From Pseudomonas cavernae (lineage in GTDB: Bacteria; Pseudomonadota; Gammaproteobacteria; Pseudomonadales; Pseudomonadaceae), in contig NZ_CP032419.1 of NCBI RefSeq assembly GCF_003595175.1, positions 2,232,001 through 2,296,000 of the forward strand: a stretch of 64,000 nt of DNA, given 5' to 3'. The notes beneath the pieces are model-generated. The model saw only the letters and a program-made list of their open reading frames with translations, did no database searches and had not been told where the DNA came from. The position numbers and the translations under genes were made by a program. Below, in pieces: positions 9,397-17,588 of the stretch (within the stretch, counting starts at the first letter, position 1; every line of letters begins with the position of its first letter).

Positions 9397-11124
9397 ATGG
9401 TTTATGTCCATCCGCATCCGACCGCCACGGGCGTGATCGAGCGTCCTACCGGGGCGCTGAGCGTCAATCCCGCGCACGCCAGCTATGTGCCAACGCGCAC
9501 CGTGCATGTCCCCGAGACCAGCGTGTTCTACAACCTCGAAGTCGCCGCCCGGCGCTACCCCAGCAAGACCGCGATCCAGTTCTACGGCGCCGCCTACACC
9601 TATGCCGAGCTGCTGCGCGACGTCGAGCACATGGCCGGTTACCTGCAGCAGGTCTGCGCGGTCCAGCGTGGCGACCGGGTGGTGGTGTTCAGCCAGAACT
9701 GCCCGCAGTTCATTGCCGCCTACTTCGCAATCCTGCGTGCCGATGCGGTGATGGTGCCGGCCAACGCCATGCTGCGGCTCGACGAGATGGAGCACATCAT
9801 CAGCGACAGCGGTGCGGTGGTGGCCTTCGTCGCTCAAGAACTGGCCGCGCAGGTCGCTCCGCTGGTTGGCAAGACCTGCCTGCGCCAGATGATCGTCCAC
9901 GCCTATGGCGATGCCTTGGGCGACGACGATGCCGGTCTAAGCGTTCCCGACTGGCTGCGCCCCCGTTCACCGGCGGCGCTGGACTTCGTCGGCGGTGCGC
10001 TGTGGAACGCCGCCCTGGCGCAGCAGCTTCAGCCCGCACCAGCTCTCGCCGGTCCGGATGACCTGTGCATGCTGCCGTACACCTCAGGCACCACCGGCAA
10101 ACCGAAGGCCTGTGTGCACACCCATCGCACGGTGATGACCTCGTTCGTCGGCTCCAGCCTGTGGCGGCCGACCAATGCCGCGTCGGTGTTCCTCGCCGTG
10201 GCACCGCTGTTCCACCTGCTCGGCCTGCAGAACAACGTCAACGCGGCGGTGTTCAACGGCGGCACCCTGGTGCTGATGCCGCGCTGGGACCGCGAGACGG
10301 CCGCCGAGCTGATCGAACGACATGGGGTGACCTTCTGGGCGGCACTGCCGACCATGTTGGTCGACTTTTTCAGTCAGCCGGGCATCGAGCAGCGCGACCT
10401 GAGCAGCCTAGCGCTCATCACCGGTGGCGGTGCGGCGACCCCGCAGCACATCAACAACCTGCTTAAGGAGCGTTACGGCCTCGACTACATCGAGGGCTAC
10501 GGCATGACCGAAACCGCGTCGTTCCTGTGCACCAACCCACTACACAAACCCAAGCGTGGCTGCCTCGGCACCCCCACCTTTGGCGTCGATGCGCGGGTAG
10601 TCGATCCGCAAACCCTGGAGCCGGTAGAGCAGGGCGAGGTGGGAGAAATCGTCGTCCACGCCGCGCAAATCATGCTCGGCTACTGGAACAACGCCAAGGC
10701 CAACGCCGAGAGCTTCGTGGTCATCGACGGCAAGCGTTTCTTCCGTACCGGCGATCTGGCCAGCGTCGATGAAGAAGGCTTCTTGTTCATGCGCGACCGG
10801 CTGAAACGCATGATCAACGCCTCCGGCTTCAAGGTCTGGCCGGCCGAGGTAGAAGCGGCGCTGGGTGGCCATCCGTCCATTCTCGAATCCTGCGTGATCG
10901 CCGTGCCCGATCCGCATCGCGGCGAAACCGTAATGGCGGTGGTGACCCTGCGCGCCGGGGCGAGCGACAGCGTCGAGGACATCCTCGCCTGGTGCCGCGA
11001 CCACATGGCGATCTACAAGGCGCCGCGCATCGTGCAGATCGTTGACAGCCTGCCCAAGTCGGCGACCGGCAAGATCGCTTGGCGCGAGCTGCAGGAAGAA
11101 GAGCGGGCCCGGCGCGCGTCCTGA
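9397..11124 (+). CDS. Acyl-CoA ligase (AMP-forming), third enzyme
   Basis: 575 residues from the ATG at 9397 (MVYVHPHPTATG) behind AACAGGAGGCATCC; the longer open frame from 9322 covers non-coding leader. It has the P-loop PYTSGTTGKPKACVHTH, GYGMTETASF, FRTGDLASVDEEGF, and the C-terminal SATGKIAWRELQ catalytic Lys. It is only distantly related to the pair at 5531 and 7558 and resembles long-chain or aromatic/alicyclic acid ligases. The carboxylate substrate is unknown. It lies on the same strand as, and 228 bp before, an acyl-CoA dehydrogenase. Confidence 0.9.
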   Translation: MVYVHPHPTATGVIERPTGALSVNPAHASYVPTRTVHVPETSVFYNLEVAARRYPSKTAIQFYGAAYTYAELLRDVEHMAGYLQQVCAVQRGDRVVVFSQNCPQFIAAYFAILRADAVMVPANAMLRLDEMEHIISDSGAVVAFVAQELAAQVAPLVGKTCLRQMIVHAYGDALGDDDAGLSVPDWLRPRSPAALDFVGGALWNAALAQQLQPAPALAGPDDLCMLPYTSGTTGKPKACVHTHRTVMTSFVGSSLWRPTNAASVFLAVAPLFHLLGLQNNVNAAVFNGGTLVLMPRWDRETAAELIERHGVTFWAALPTMLVDFFSQPGIEQRDLSSLALITGGGAATPQHINNLLKERYGLDYIEGYGMTETASFLCTNPLHKPKRGCLGTPTFGVDARVVDPQTLEPVEQGEVGEIVVHAAQIMLGYWNNAKANAESFVVIDGKRFFRTGDLASVDEEGFLFMRDRLKRMINASGFKVWPAEVEAALGGHPSILESCVIAVPDPHRGETVMAVVTLRAGASDSVEDILAWCRDHMAIYKAPRIVQIVDSLPKSATGKIAWRELQEEERARRAS

Positions 11125-11236
11125 CGCCAGCCTTGGTAGGCGGATTCCGGAGCGTTAGCGAACGATCCGTCGTGATCGATTACTGCGGCGTACTGCTGCG
11201 CGTGTACGCCTACGTGTCGGTGCAGCCAACAGCACT

Positions 11237-11253
11237 CCACCCGACGTGGGGGG
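11237..11253 (+). promoter_or_regulatory. 17-bp palindromic operator, copy 3
   Basis: CCACCCGACGTGGGGGG, 99 bp before the acyl-CoA dehydrogenase at 11353. The roughly 100 bp from here to that start resemble the leader of the paralogue at 809, including CTGCCTGCTTGG and a TTTGGAGA ribosome site. Confidence 0.6.
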
Positions 11254-11352
11254 AAGTTGCAACCCTCTGCGGGCCACAAGATTAGTACCCAGAACCCTGC
11301 GTCTGCCTGCTTGGCAGCGCCCGCAATGTCCACGACCAGATTTGGAGAACCT

Positions 11353-12492
11353 ATGCATATTCACCGCACCGTCTACCGTGACGACCATGAAATGCTGCGC
11401 GACACGGCGCGGCGCTTCTTCGAACGCGAGTGTTTGCCGCTCCAGGCGCAGTGGGACGCCGCAGGCCAGGTCGACCGTGAAACCTGGCTCAAGGCTGGCC
11501 GTAATGGTCTGCTGTGTCTGACCGTGCCGACCGAATACGGTGGCGGCGGCGGTGACTTCGGCCACTCCGCGGTGTTGATCGAGGAGCTGTATCGCTCCGG
11601 CGTTTCCGGCTGGAGCCTGGGCGTGCATTCCGACATCGTCGCGCCCTACATCGTGCGTCTCGGTACCGAGGAGCAGAAGCAGAAGTGGCTGCCGAAGATT
11701 TGCACCGGCGAAACCGTGCTGGCGGTGGCCATGACCGAGCCGGGCACGGGTTCTGACCTGAAAGCCATCCGTACCACCGCGGTGCGCGACGGCGACGAGT
11801 GGGTGCTCAACGGCAGCAAGACCTTCATCAGCAACGGCCTGACCTGTGACATGGTGGTGGTGGTCTGCAAGACCGATCCGAGCGCCGGCGCCAAGGGCTG
11901 TAGCCTGATCGTGGTCGAGACCAACCGCGAGGGCTTCCGCCGCGGCCGCAAGCTGGAGAAAGTCGGCCAGGCGGCTGCCGATACCGCCGAGCTGTTCTTC
12001 GACAACGTGCGCGTGCCGGTCGGCAACCTGCTCGGCGAGGAGAACAGGGGCTTCATGCACCTGATGGAGGAGCTGGCGCAGGAGCGCCTGGTGATCGCCA
12101 CTTACTGCGCGGCGAAGCTGGAGCGCCTGCTCGAGCAGACAGTCGAATACGTCAAGGACCGCAAGGCGTTCAACCAGACCGTCTGGGACTTCCAGAACAC
12201 CAAATTCAAACTGGCCGACATCAAGGCCCAGGCCACCGCGGTGCGCCTGACGGTTGACTACTACCTCGGCGAACACATGCGCCGCCGCCTGACCGTGCAG
12301 GAAGCCGCGATCGCCAAGCTGTTCGCCACCGAAACGCTGTGGAAGTGCATCGACGACATGGTCCAGCTGCACGGTGGCTATGGCTACATGCTCGAGTACC
12401 CGATCGCTCGCGCCTTCGTCGACATGCGCGTGACCCGCATCTTCGGCGGCACCAGCGAAGTGCTGCGCGAACTAATCGCGCGCCAGCTGTGA
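11353..12492 (+). CDS. Acyl-CoA dehydrogenase
   Basis: 379 residues, full length for the family. The start at 11353 (MHIHRTVYRDDHEM) follows TTTGGAGAACCT; the frame is open back to 11257 but the paralogue at 809 starts identically. MTEPGTGSDLKAIRTTA (about residues 127-143) binds flavin, FFDNVRVPVGNLLGEENRGF follows in the middle domain, and HGGYGYMLEYPIARAFVDM near the C-terminus carries the presumed catalytic Glu. The LAL-type operator lies upstream and a thiolase follows 28 bp downstream, so this is an oxidation-cleavage pair of a beta-oxidation spiral. Confidence 0.92.
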   Translation: MHIHRTVYRDDHEMLRDTARRFFERECLPLQAQWDAAGQVDRETWLKAGRNGLLCLTVPTEYGGGGGDFGHSAVLIEELYRSGVSGWSLGVHSDIVAPYIVRLGTEEQKQKWLPKICTGETVLAVAMTEPGTGSDLKAIRTTAVRDGDEWVLNGSKTFISNGLTCDMVVVVCKTDPSAGAKGCSLIVVETNREGFRRGRKLEKVGQAAADTAELFFDNVRVPVGNLLGEENRGFMHLMEELAQERLVIATYCAAKLERLLEQTVEYVKDRKAFNQTVWDFQNTKFKLADIKAQATAVRLTVDYYLGEHMRRRLTVQEAAIAKLFATETLWKCIDDMVQLHGGYGYMLEYPIARAFVDMRVTRIFGGTSEVLRELIARQL

Positions 12493-12520
12493 TCCCCTTC
12501 CTACATTTGCAGGTGACAAG

Positions 12521-13714
12521 ATGAGCGAAAAAGTATTGGTAGCCGGGGTCGGCATGATCCCGTTCAACAAGCCGAGTGCCAGCGGCACCTACGTCGAGAT
12601 GGGCTCCGAGGCGATCCGCCGCGCCCTCGCCGACGCAGGCATCGGCTACGAGCTGGTGCAGGAGGCCTACGCCGGTTACGTCTACGGTGACTCCACCTGT
12701 GGCCAGACCGTGCTCTACGAAGTCGGCATGACCGGCATTCCGGTGGTCAACGTCAACAACAACTGCTCGACCGGTTCCACCGCGCTGTACCTGGCGCGCC
12801 GGGCCATCGAGACCGGCGCGGCGGATTGCGTGCTGGCCGTCGGCTTCGAGCAGATGCAGGCCGGTGCGCTGAAGTCGCATTGGGACGATCGCCCGCCGAC
12901 CCGCGAGCGCTTCCTGCCGATCCTCCGTGGCCTGACCGCCGATATGGGCGACATGCCGCAGGCCATCCGGACCTTCGGCGGTGCCGGCCGCGAGTACATG
13001 GCCAAGTACGGCTGCAGCATGGAAACCTTCGCCGCCGTGCGCGCCAAGGCCAGCCGTCATGCCGCCAACAACCCGCTGGCGCTGTTCCGCAAGGTGCTGA
13101 CCACCGAGGAGGTGATGAACGACGCGGTGATCCTGCCGGGTGTGCTGACCCGTCTGATGGCCTGCCCGCCGACCTGCGGCGGCGCGGCGGCGATCCTGGT
13201 TTCCGAGCGCTTCGCCAAGAAACATGGCCTGCGCAGCGACGTGCAGATCCTCGCCCAGTCGCTGACCACCGATACCCCGGAGTCGTTCAACTTCGAGAAC
13301 CCGTCGATGCTCGACTGGGTTGGCACCCACATGACCCAGGCGGCGGTAGGGCAGGTTTATGAGAAGGCTGGCGTCGGTCCGCAAGACATCGACGTCTGCG
13401 AGCTGCACGACTGCTTCGCGCAGAACGAGGTGATCAGCTACGAATCGCTGGGCTTCTGCCCGGAAGGCGGCGCCGAGAAGTTCGTTCGGGATGGCGACAA
13501 CACCTATGGCGGCAAGATCGTCATCGGTCCGTCCGGTGGCCTGCTGTCCAAGGGTCACCCGCTGGGCGCGACCGGTTTGGCGCAGTGTTATGAGCTGACC
13601 CATCAGCTGCGCGGCAGTGCCGAGCAGCGCCAGGTCGACGGCGCCAAACTGGCGCTGGCGCACAACCTGGGTCTGGGCGGCGCTTGCGTGGTCACCCTGT
13701 ACGGCAAGAACTAA
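12521..13714 (+). CDS. SCP2-type thiolase / lipid-transfer thiolase
   Basis: 397 residues of the thiolase superfamily in the SCP2 or nonspecific-lipid-transfer branch. NNNCSTGSTALYLARRAIETG carries the nucleophilic Cys (about residue 86), ELHDCFAQNE the branch-specific His, and SGGLLSKGHPLGATG the second His. Such enzymes cleave 3-ketoacyl-CoA or act as aldolase partners on bulky or branched side chains. It follows the acyl-CoA dehydrogenase at 11353. Alternative: retro-aldol subunit, but no DUF35/MaoC partner is adjacent. Confidence 0.88.
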   Translation: MSEKVLVAGVGMIPFNKPSASGTYVEMGSEAIRRALADAGIGYELVQEAYAGYVYGDSTCGQTVLYEVGMTGIPVVNVNNNCSTGSTALYLARRAIETGAADCVLAVGFEQMQAGALKSHWDDRPPTRERFLPILRGLTADMGDMPQAIRTFGGAGREYMAKYGCSMETFAAVRAKASRHAANNPLALFRKVLTTEEVMNDAVILPGVLTRLMACPPTCGGAAAILVSERFAKKHGLRSDVQILAQSLTTDTPESFNFENPSMLDWVGTHMTQAAVGQVYEKAGVGPQDIDVCELHDCFAQNEVISYESLGFCPEGGAEKFVRDGDNTYGGKIVIGPSGGLLSKGHPLGATGLAQCYELTHQLRGSAEQRQVDGAKLALAHNLGLGGACVVTLYGKN

Positions 13715-13728
13715 GTTCCTCGCTAGAG

Positions 13729-13800
13729 CATCGGCCTGGCCGATGCTCACACCGGATGCGCCAGCACCCGATGTTTCGGAAGGCCGGCAAGCGGCCTTCC
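13729..13800 (+). terminator. Two hairpins after the thiolase
   Basis: GCATCGGCC-T-GGCCGATGC (13729-13747) is a near-perfect palindrome, and GGAAGGCCG-GCAAG-CGGCCTTCC (13778-13800) a second strong stem. Neither has a long T run, so they may be weak terminators or RNA-stabilising structures. The rest of 13801-14046 shows only a GTCACC...GGTGAC inverted repeat (13922-13947) that might be an operator for the outer-membrane gene. Confidence 0.45.
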
Positions 13801-14046
13801 AATCCCTTCCAAGCTTCCCATTTAATCCACCACTTCAGCGGCGCCAACCCCCCGGCGCAGACCGCTGCCGACTAGTCGCGCCTGGCAATTTCGTAGGGCT
13901 GTTGCCGGGTACACAACGACTGTCACCCAAGGTAACGGAGCGGTGACACTGGTCGTGCGCAGGAATCACTACTTCGGGTGTTAAGACGCTCAAGGATGCT
14001 GGCTAGCATGAGTGCTCCACTTGATCTGTATTTTTTGGAGCGCCGC

Positions 14047-15885
14047 ATGACAAGAACAACAAAGCGCGGAGTCTTCCAGCCGCATCTGCTGGCTGCAGCC
14101 GTCGCCTTGGGCGTGAGTGCACAAGCTCACGCCATTAACTTCAACATCGGGGAGATCGAGGGGCAATTCGACTCATCGCTGTCGGTCGGCGCCAGCTGGG
14201 CCGTGCGCGGGGGCGACCCTGACTTTATTTCCAACTTCAACTCGCAGGGTAAGCGAGGCGCGTCTTCCACCCGCACAAACGACGACAACCGCCTGAACTT
14301 CAAGAAGGGCGAGACCTTCTCGAAGATCTTCAAGGGCGTGCACGACCTCGAACTCAAGTACGGCGATAGCGGCGCCTTCGTGCGCGGCAAGTACTGGTAC
14401 GACTTCGAGCTGAAGGATGAGCACCGCCTGTTCTACGACATCGACGACAGCGGTCGCGATGATCTGGCCAAGGCCTCCGGCGCCGAGTTCCTCGACGCTT
14501 TCGTCTACCACAACTACAGCATCGGCGATCTGCCCGGCAACGTGCGTCTCGGTAAGCAGGTGGTGAGCTGGGGTGAGAGCACCTTCATCGGCAACTCGAT
14601 CAACAGCATCAACCCGATCGACGTCGCCGCCCTGCGCCGTCCGGGTGCTGAGGTCAAGGAAGGCCTGATTCCGGTCAACATGTTCTACCTGTCCCAGGGC
14701 CTGACCGAAAACCTCAACGCCGAGGCCTTCTATCAGCTCGAGTGGGACAAGACCATCGTCGATAACTGCGGCACCTTCTTCGGCAACGATGGCCTGCCCA
14801 AGGGCTGTAACGATCGCCTGGTGGTGGCCGGCCTGGACCTGGCGCCGGGTGTAGCGCAGAACACGGGCGGTTTGGCTGCCGTCGGCGCTGGTACTGACGA
14901 CGTCTTCATCCCGCGCCTGAAGGACAACGATGCGCGCGACGGCGGCCAGTATGGCGTGGCCCTGCGCTGGTTCGTGCCGGAGCTGGACGACACCGAGCTC
15001 GGCGCCTACGCGCTGAACTACCACAGCCGCAACCCCTATCTCAGCGTCAAGCAAGCGAGCACTCTGGCCGGCGGTTCACTCGCCGTCGCCCGCAGCGCGC
15101 GTTACTTCATCGACTACCCCGAGGACATCCGCCTCTACGGCCTGAGCTTCCAGACCAACGTCGGCGGCACCTCGCTGGGCGGTGAGGTCAGCTACCGGCC
15201 GAACATGCCGCTGCAACTCAACACCGCCGACCTGCTGTCCGCGGCGACCTTTGGTGCTACTTCGCCGCTGATCAAATCCGGCTTTGCCAGTGGAAATCCG
15301 GCGGCGGGTCTCGGAAAAACGGTGAACGGCTATGATCGTTTGCCGGTATACCAGGCGCAGATGACCGCCACCCAGTTCTTCGATCAGGTCATGGGCGCCA
15401 GCCGCCTGACCCTGGTCGGCGAGGTCGGTTACAACCACATCAGCGATCTGGGGGCTAGCGACGGCAGCGACCTGCGCTTCGGTCGCAGCTCGAACTGGGG
15501 CGCCGGCACGCTGCAAGGGCCAACGGGCCCGGCGACTTGCAGAGGCACTGCTGCCGGGACTCCAGCTGCCAGCAACCCGCAGCAGGAGTGCAACAGCCAC
15601 GGTTTCTATACCACCGACTCCTGGGGCTACCGCGCCCGCGCTCGTCTGGATTATCCCAACGTGTTCGCCGGCGTCAACCTGGCGCCGAGCCTGGCCTGGC
15701 AGCATGACGTTGAGGGCTTCGGGCCGAACTTCGATGAAGGCAGCAAGGCAGTCAGCGTCGGTCTTGATGCCGACTACGCCAACACCTACACCGCCAGCCT
15801 CAGCTACACCGACTTCTTCGGTGGAGACTTCAACACCAACAACGATCGCGATTTCGTCGCGCTCAGCTTCGGCGTGAACTTCTGA
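14047..15885 (+). CDS. DUF1302 family outer-membrane protein
   Basis: 612 residues from the ATG at 14047 (MTRTTKRGVFQPHLL) behind TTTTTGGAGCGCCGC. A signal peptide ends at about AQAHA, followed by INFNIGEIEGQFDSSLSVGA, typical of DUF1302 beta-barrel-like proteins. The C-terminus ends in alternating residues and F (FVALSFGVNF), as in outer-membrane proteins. In pseudomonads DUF1302 and DUF1329 genes are regularly paired beside LuxR regulators and acyl-CoA enzymes, and are thought to help uptake of hydrophobic substrates. The molecular function is not established. DUF1329 follows after 26 bp. Confidence 0.88.
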   Translation: MTRTTKRGVFQPHLLAAAVALGVSAQAHAINFNIGEIEGQFDSSLSVGASWAVRGGDPDFISNFNSQGKRGASSTRTNDDNRLNFKKGETFSKIFKGVHDLELKYGDSGAFVRGKYWYDFELKDEHRLFYDIDDSGRDDLAKASGAEFLDAFVYHNYSIGDLPGNVRLGKQVVSWGESTFIGNSINSINPIDVAALRRPGAEVKEGLIPVNMFYLSQGLTENLNAEAFYQLEWDKTIVDNCGTFFGNDGLPKGCNDRLVVAGLDLAPGVAQNTGGLAAVGAGTDDVFIPRLKDNDARDGGQYGVALRWFVPELDDTELGAYALNYHSRNPYLSVKQASTLAGGSLAVARSARYFIDYPEDIRLYGLSFQTNVGGTSLGGEVSYRPNMPLQLNTADLLSAATFGATSPLIKSGFASGNPAAGLGKTVNGYDRLPVYQAQMTATQFFDQVMGASRLTLVGEVGYNHISDLGASDGSDLRFGRSSNWGAGTLQGPTGPATCRGTAAGTPAASNPQQECNSHGFYTTDSWGYRARARLDYPNVFAGVNLAPSLAWQHDVEGFGPNFDEGSKAVSVGLDADYANTYTASLSYTDFFGGDFNTNNDRDFVALSFGVNF

Positions 15886-15911
15886 TAGCCGTCAGTAAGA
15901 GGAAACAGAGC

Positions 15912-17282
15912 ATGAAAACAAAAACAATGATGCAAATGGGCGCCCTGGCGCTGACCCTGCTGGCTAGCAGCGTGATGGCGGCCGTCTCCCAGGAGGAGGC
16001 CAATAAGCTGGGCACCAGCCTGACCCCGTTGGGCGCGCAGAAGGAAGGCAATGCCGATGGCAGCATCCCGGCCTGGGGCGGCAGCCTCAAGCCCGGCGCC
16101 GCGCCGGTGGATGCCAACGGTTTCCTCGGCGACCCGTTCGCCGGCGAGAAGCCGCTGTTCACCATCACCGCGGCCAACGCCGAGCAGTACAAGGACAAGC
16201 TGACCCCCGGCCAGTTGGCGATGTTCAAGCGCTACGCGGACAGCTACAAGATCCCGGTGTACCAGAGCCACCGCACCGCCGGCGCACCGCCGGCGGTCTA
16301 CGACGCGGCGAAGAAGAGCGCGGTGACCACCGAGCTGAAGGATGGCGGCAACGGCCTGGCCAACTTCGCCGAGACCCGCTACTACCCCTTCCCACTGCCG
16401 AAGAACGGCGTCGAGGTGTACTGGAACCACACCACCCGTTTCCGCGGCGGCAACAACCTTCGCCAGGCAGCCCAGGCCGCGCCACAGACCAACGGCTCCT
16501 ACAACATCGTCGAGTACAACGACGAGCTGAGCTATCCCCAACTCATGGACGGCATCAGCCCATCCCAGGCTCAAAACCTCCTGTATCTCTACAAGCAGCG
16601 CATCACCGCCCCCTCGCGCCTGGCCGGCAACGTGATCCTGGTCCACGAGACAATCGACCAGGTCAAGGAGCCGCGCCTGGCCTGGGTCTACAACGCCGGT
16701 CAACGCCGCGTGCGCCGCGCCCCTCAGATCGCCTATGACGGCCCGGGCTCGGGCTCCGACGGCATGCGCACCGCCGACAACACTGACATGATGAACGGCG
16801 CGCCGGATCGCTACGACTGGAAGCTGGTCGGCAAGAAGGAGCTGTACATCCCCTACAACAACTACCGCCTGAGCTCGCCGAAGCTGAAGTACGCCGACAT
16901 CATCAAGCCCGGCCACATCAATCAGGACCTGACCCGTTACGAGCTGCACCGCGTCTGGCATGTGGTTGCCACCCTGAAGCAGGGCGAGCGACACATCTAC
17001 GCCAAGCGCGACATGTACTTCGACGAGGACAGCTGGCAACTGGCCGAGGTCGATCACTACGACGGTCGCGGTCAGCTCTGGCGGGTCGGTGAAGGCTATG
17101 CGCTCACCGACTACGAGCGCCAGGCTTCCGGCTACACCATGGTGGGCATCTATGACCTGATCGCCGGCCGCTACAACGTGCTGGGTATGACCAACGAATC
17201 GAAGAAGGCCACGCAGTTCGGCGACCGGACCCGGATGAGCGACTTCACCCCGGCAGCACTGCGCAACGCAGGCATTCGCTGA
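15912..17282 (+). CDS. DUF1329 family periplasmic or outer-membrane-associated protein
   Basis: 456 residues with a signal peptide (MKTKTMMQMGALALTLLASSVMA), then VSQEEANKLGTSLTPLGAQK and GSIPAWGG, the start typical of DUF1329. The fold is LolA/LolB-like in related proteins. AAGAGGAAACAGAGC precedes the start. It forms an operon with the DUF1302 gene. A role in carrying a hydrophobic substrate or lipid between membranes is inferred from fold and pairing only. Confidence 0.88.
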   Translation: MKTKTMMQMGALALTLLASSVMAAVSQEEANKLGTSLTPLGAQKEGNADGSIPAWGGSLKPGAAPVDANGFLGDPFAGEKPLFTITAANAEQYKDKLTPGQLAMFKRYADSYKIPVYQSHRTAGAPPAVYDAAKKSAVTTELKDGGNGLANFAETRYYPFPLPKNGVEVYWNHTTRFRGGNNLRQAAQAAPQTNGSYNIVEYNDELSYPQLMDGISPSQAQNLLYLYKQRITAPSRLAGNVILVHETIDQVKEPRLAWVYNAGQRRVRRAPQIAYDGPGSGSDGMRTADNTDMMNGAPDRYDWKLVGKKELYIPYNNYRLSSPKLKYADIIKPGHINQDLTRYELHRVWHVVATLKQGERHIYAKRDMYFDEDSWQLAEVDHYDGRGQLWRVGEGYALTDYERQASGYTMVGIYDLIAGRYNVLGMTNESKKATQFGDRTRMSDFTPAALRNAGIR

Positions 17283-17301
17283 GTCCATCTGAAGTAAACG
17301 A

Positions 17302-17329
17302 CACAACGCCCTGCATGCAGGGCGTTGTG
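17302..17329 (+). terminator. Palindromic terminator after DUF1329
   Basis: A 28-bp perfect palindrome (14-bp arms beginning CACAACGCCCTGCA) starts 19 bp after the stop codon, followed by CTTTCC. It likely ends the DUF1302-DUF1329 transcript. Confidence 0.65.
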
Positions 17330-17446
17330 CTTTCCGGACCTTGCACTGGGTCGCGCTGGCCTTTCTGCTTGGTCTTTCCCCGTGGTTCTTTTCCCATCTG
17401 CATAGCGATTTCCCTGGCGTGCTGTGCCATTGCCGTGCGATGCCCG

Positions 17447-17463
17447 CCACCTGATGCGGGTGG
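17447..17463 (+). promoter_or_regulatory. 17-bp palindromic operator, copy 4
   Basis: CCACCTGATGCGGGTGG, with perfect CCACC/GGTGG arms and a 7-bp centre, 125 bp before the second LAL regulator. This suggests auto- or cross-regulation. With the terminator at 17302 it accounts for the 306-bp gap. Confidence 0.6.
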
Positions 17464-17588
17464 TGTCGCTGGGCTCTGCCTGCGCAACCATGGGTCACCT
17501 CCAGCGAGGCTAACCTGCGCGCATCGTCATGTCGCATGGGCTACGGCTGGGGCATCCGTTTCCTCATGCTCTTTGATCGAGGTCCACC

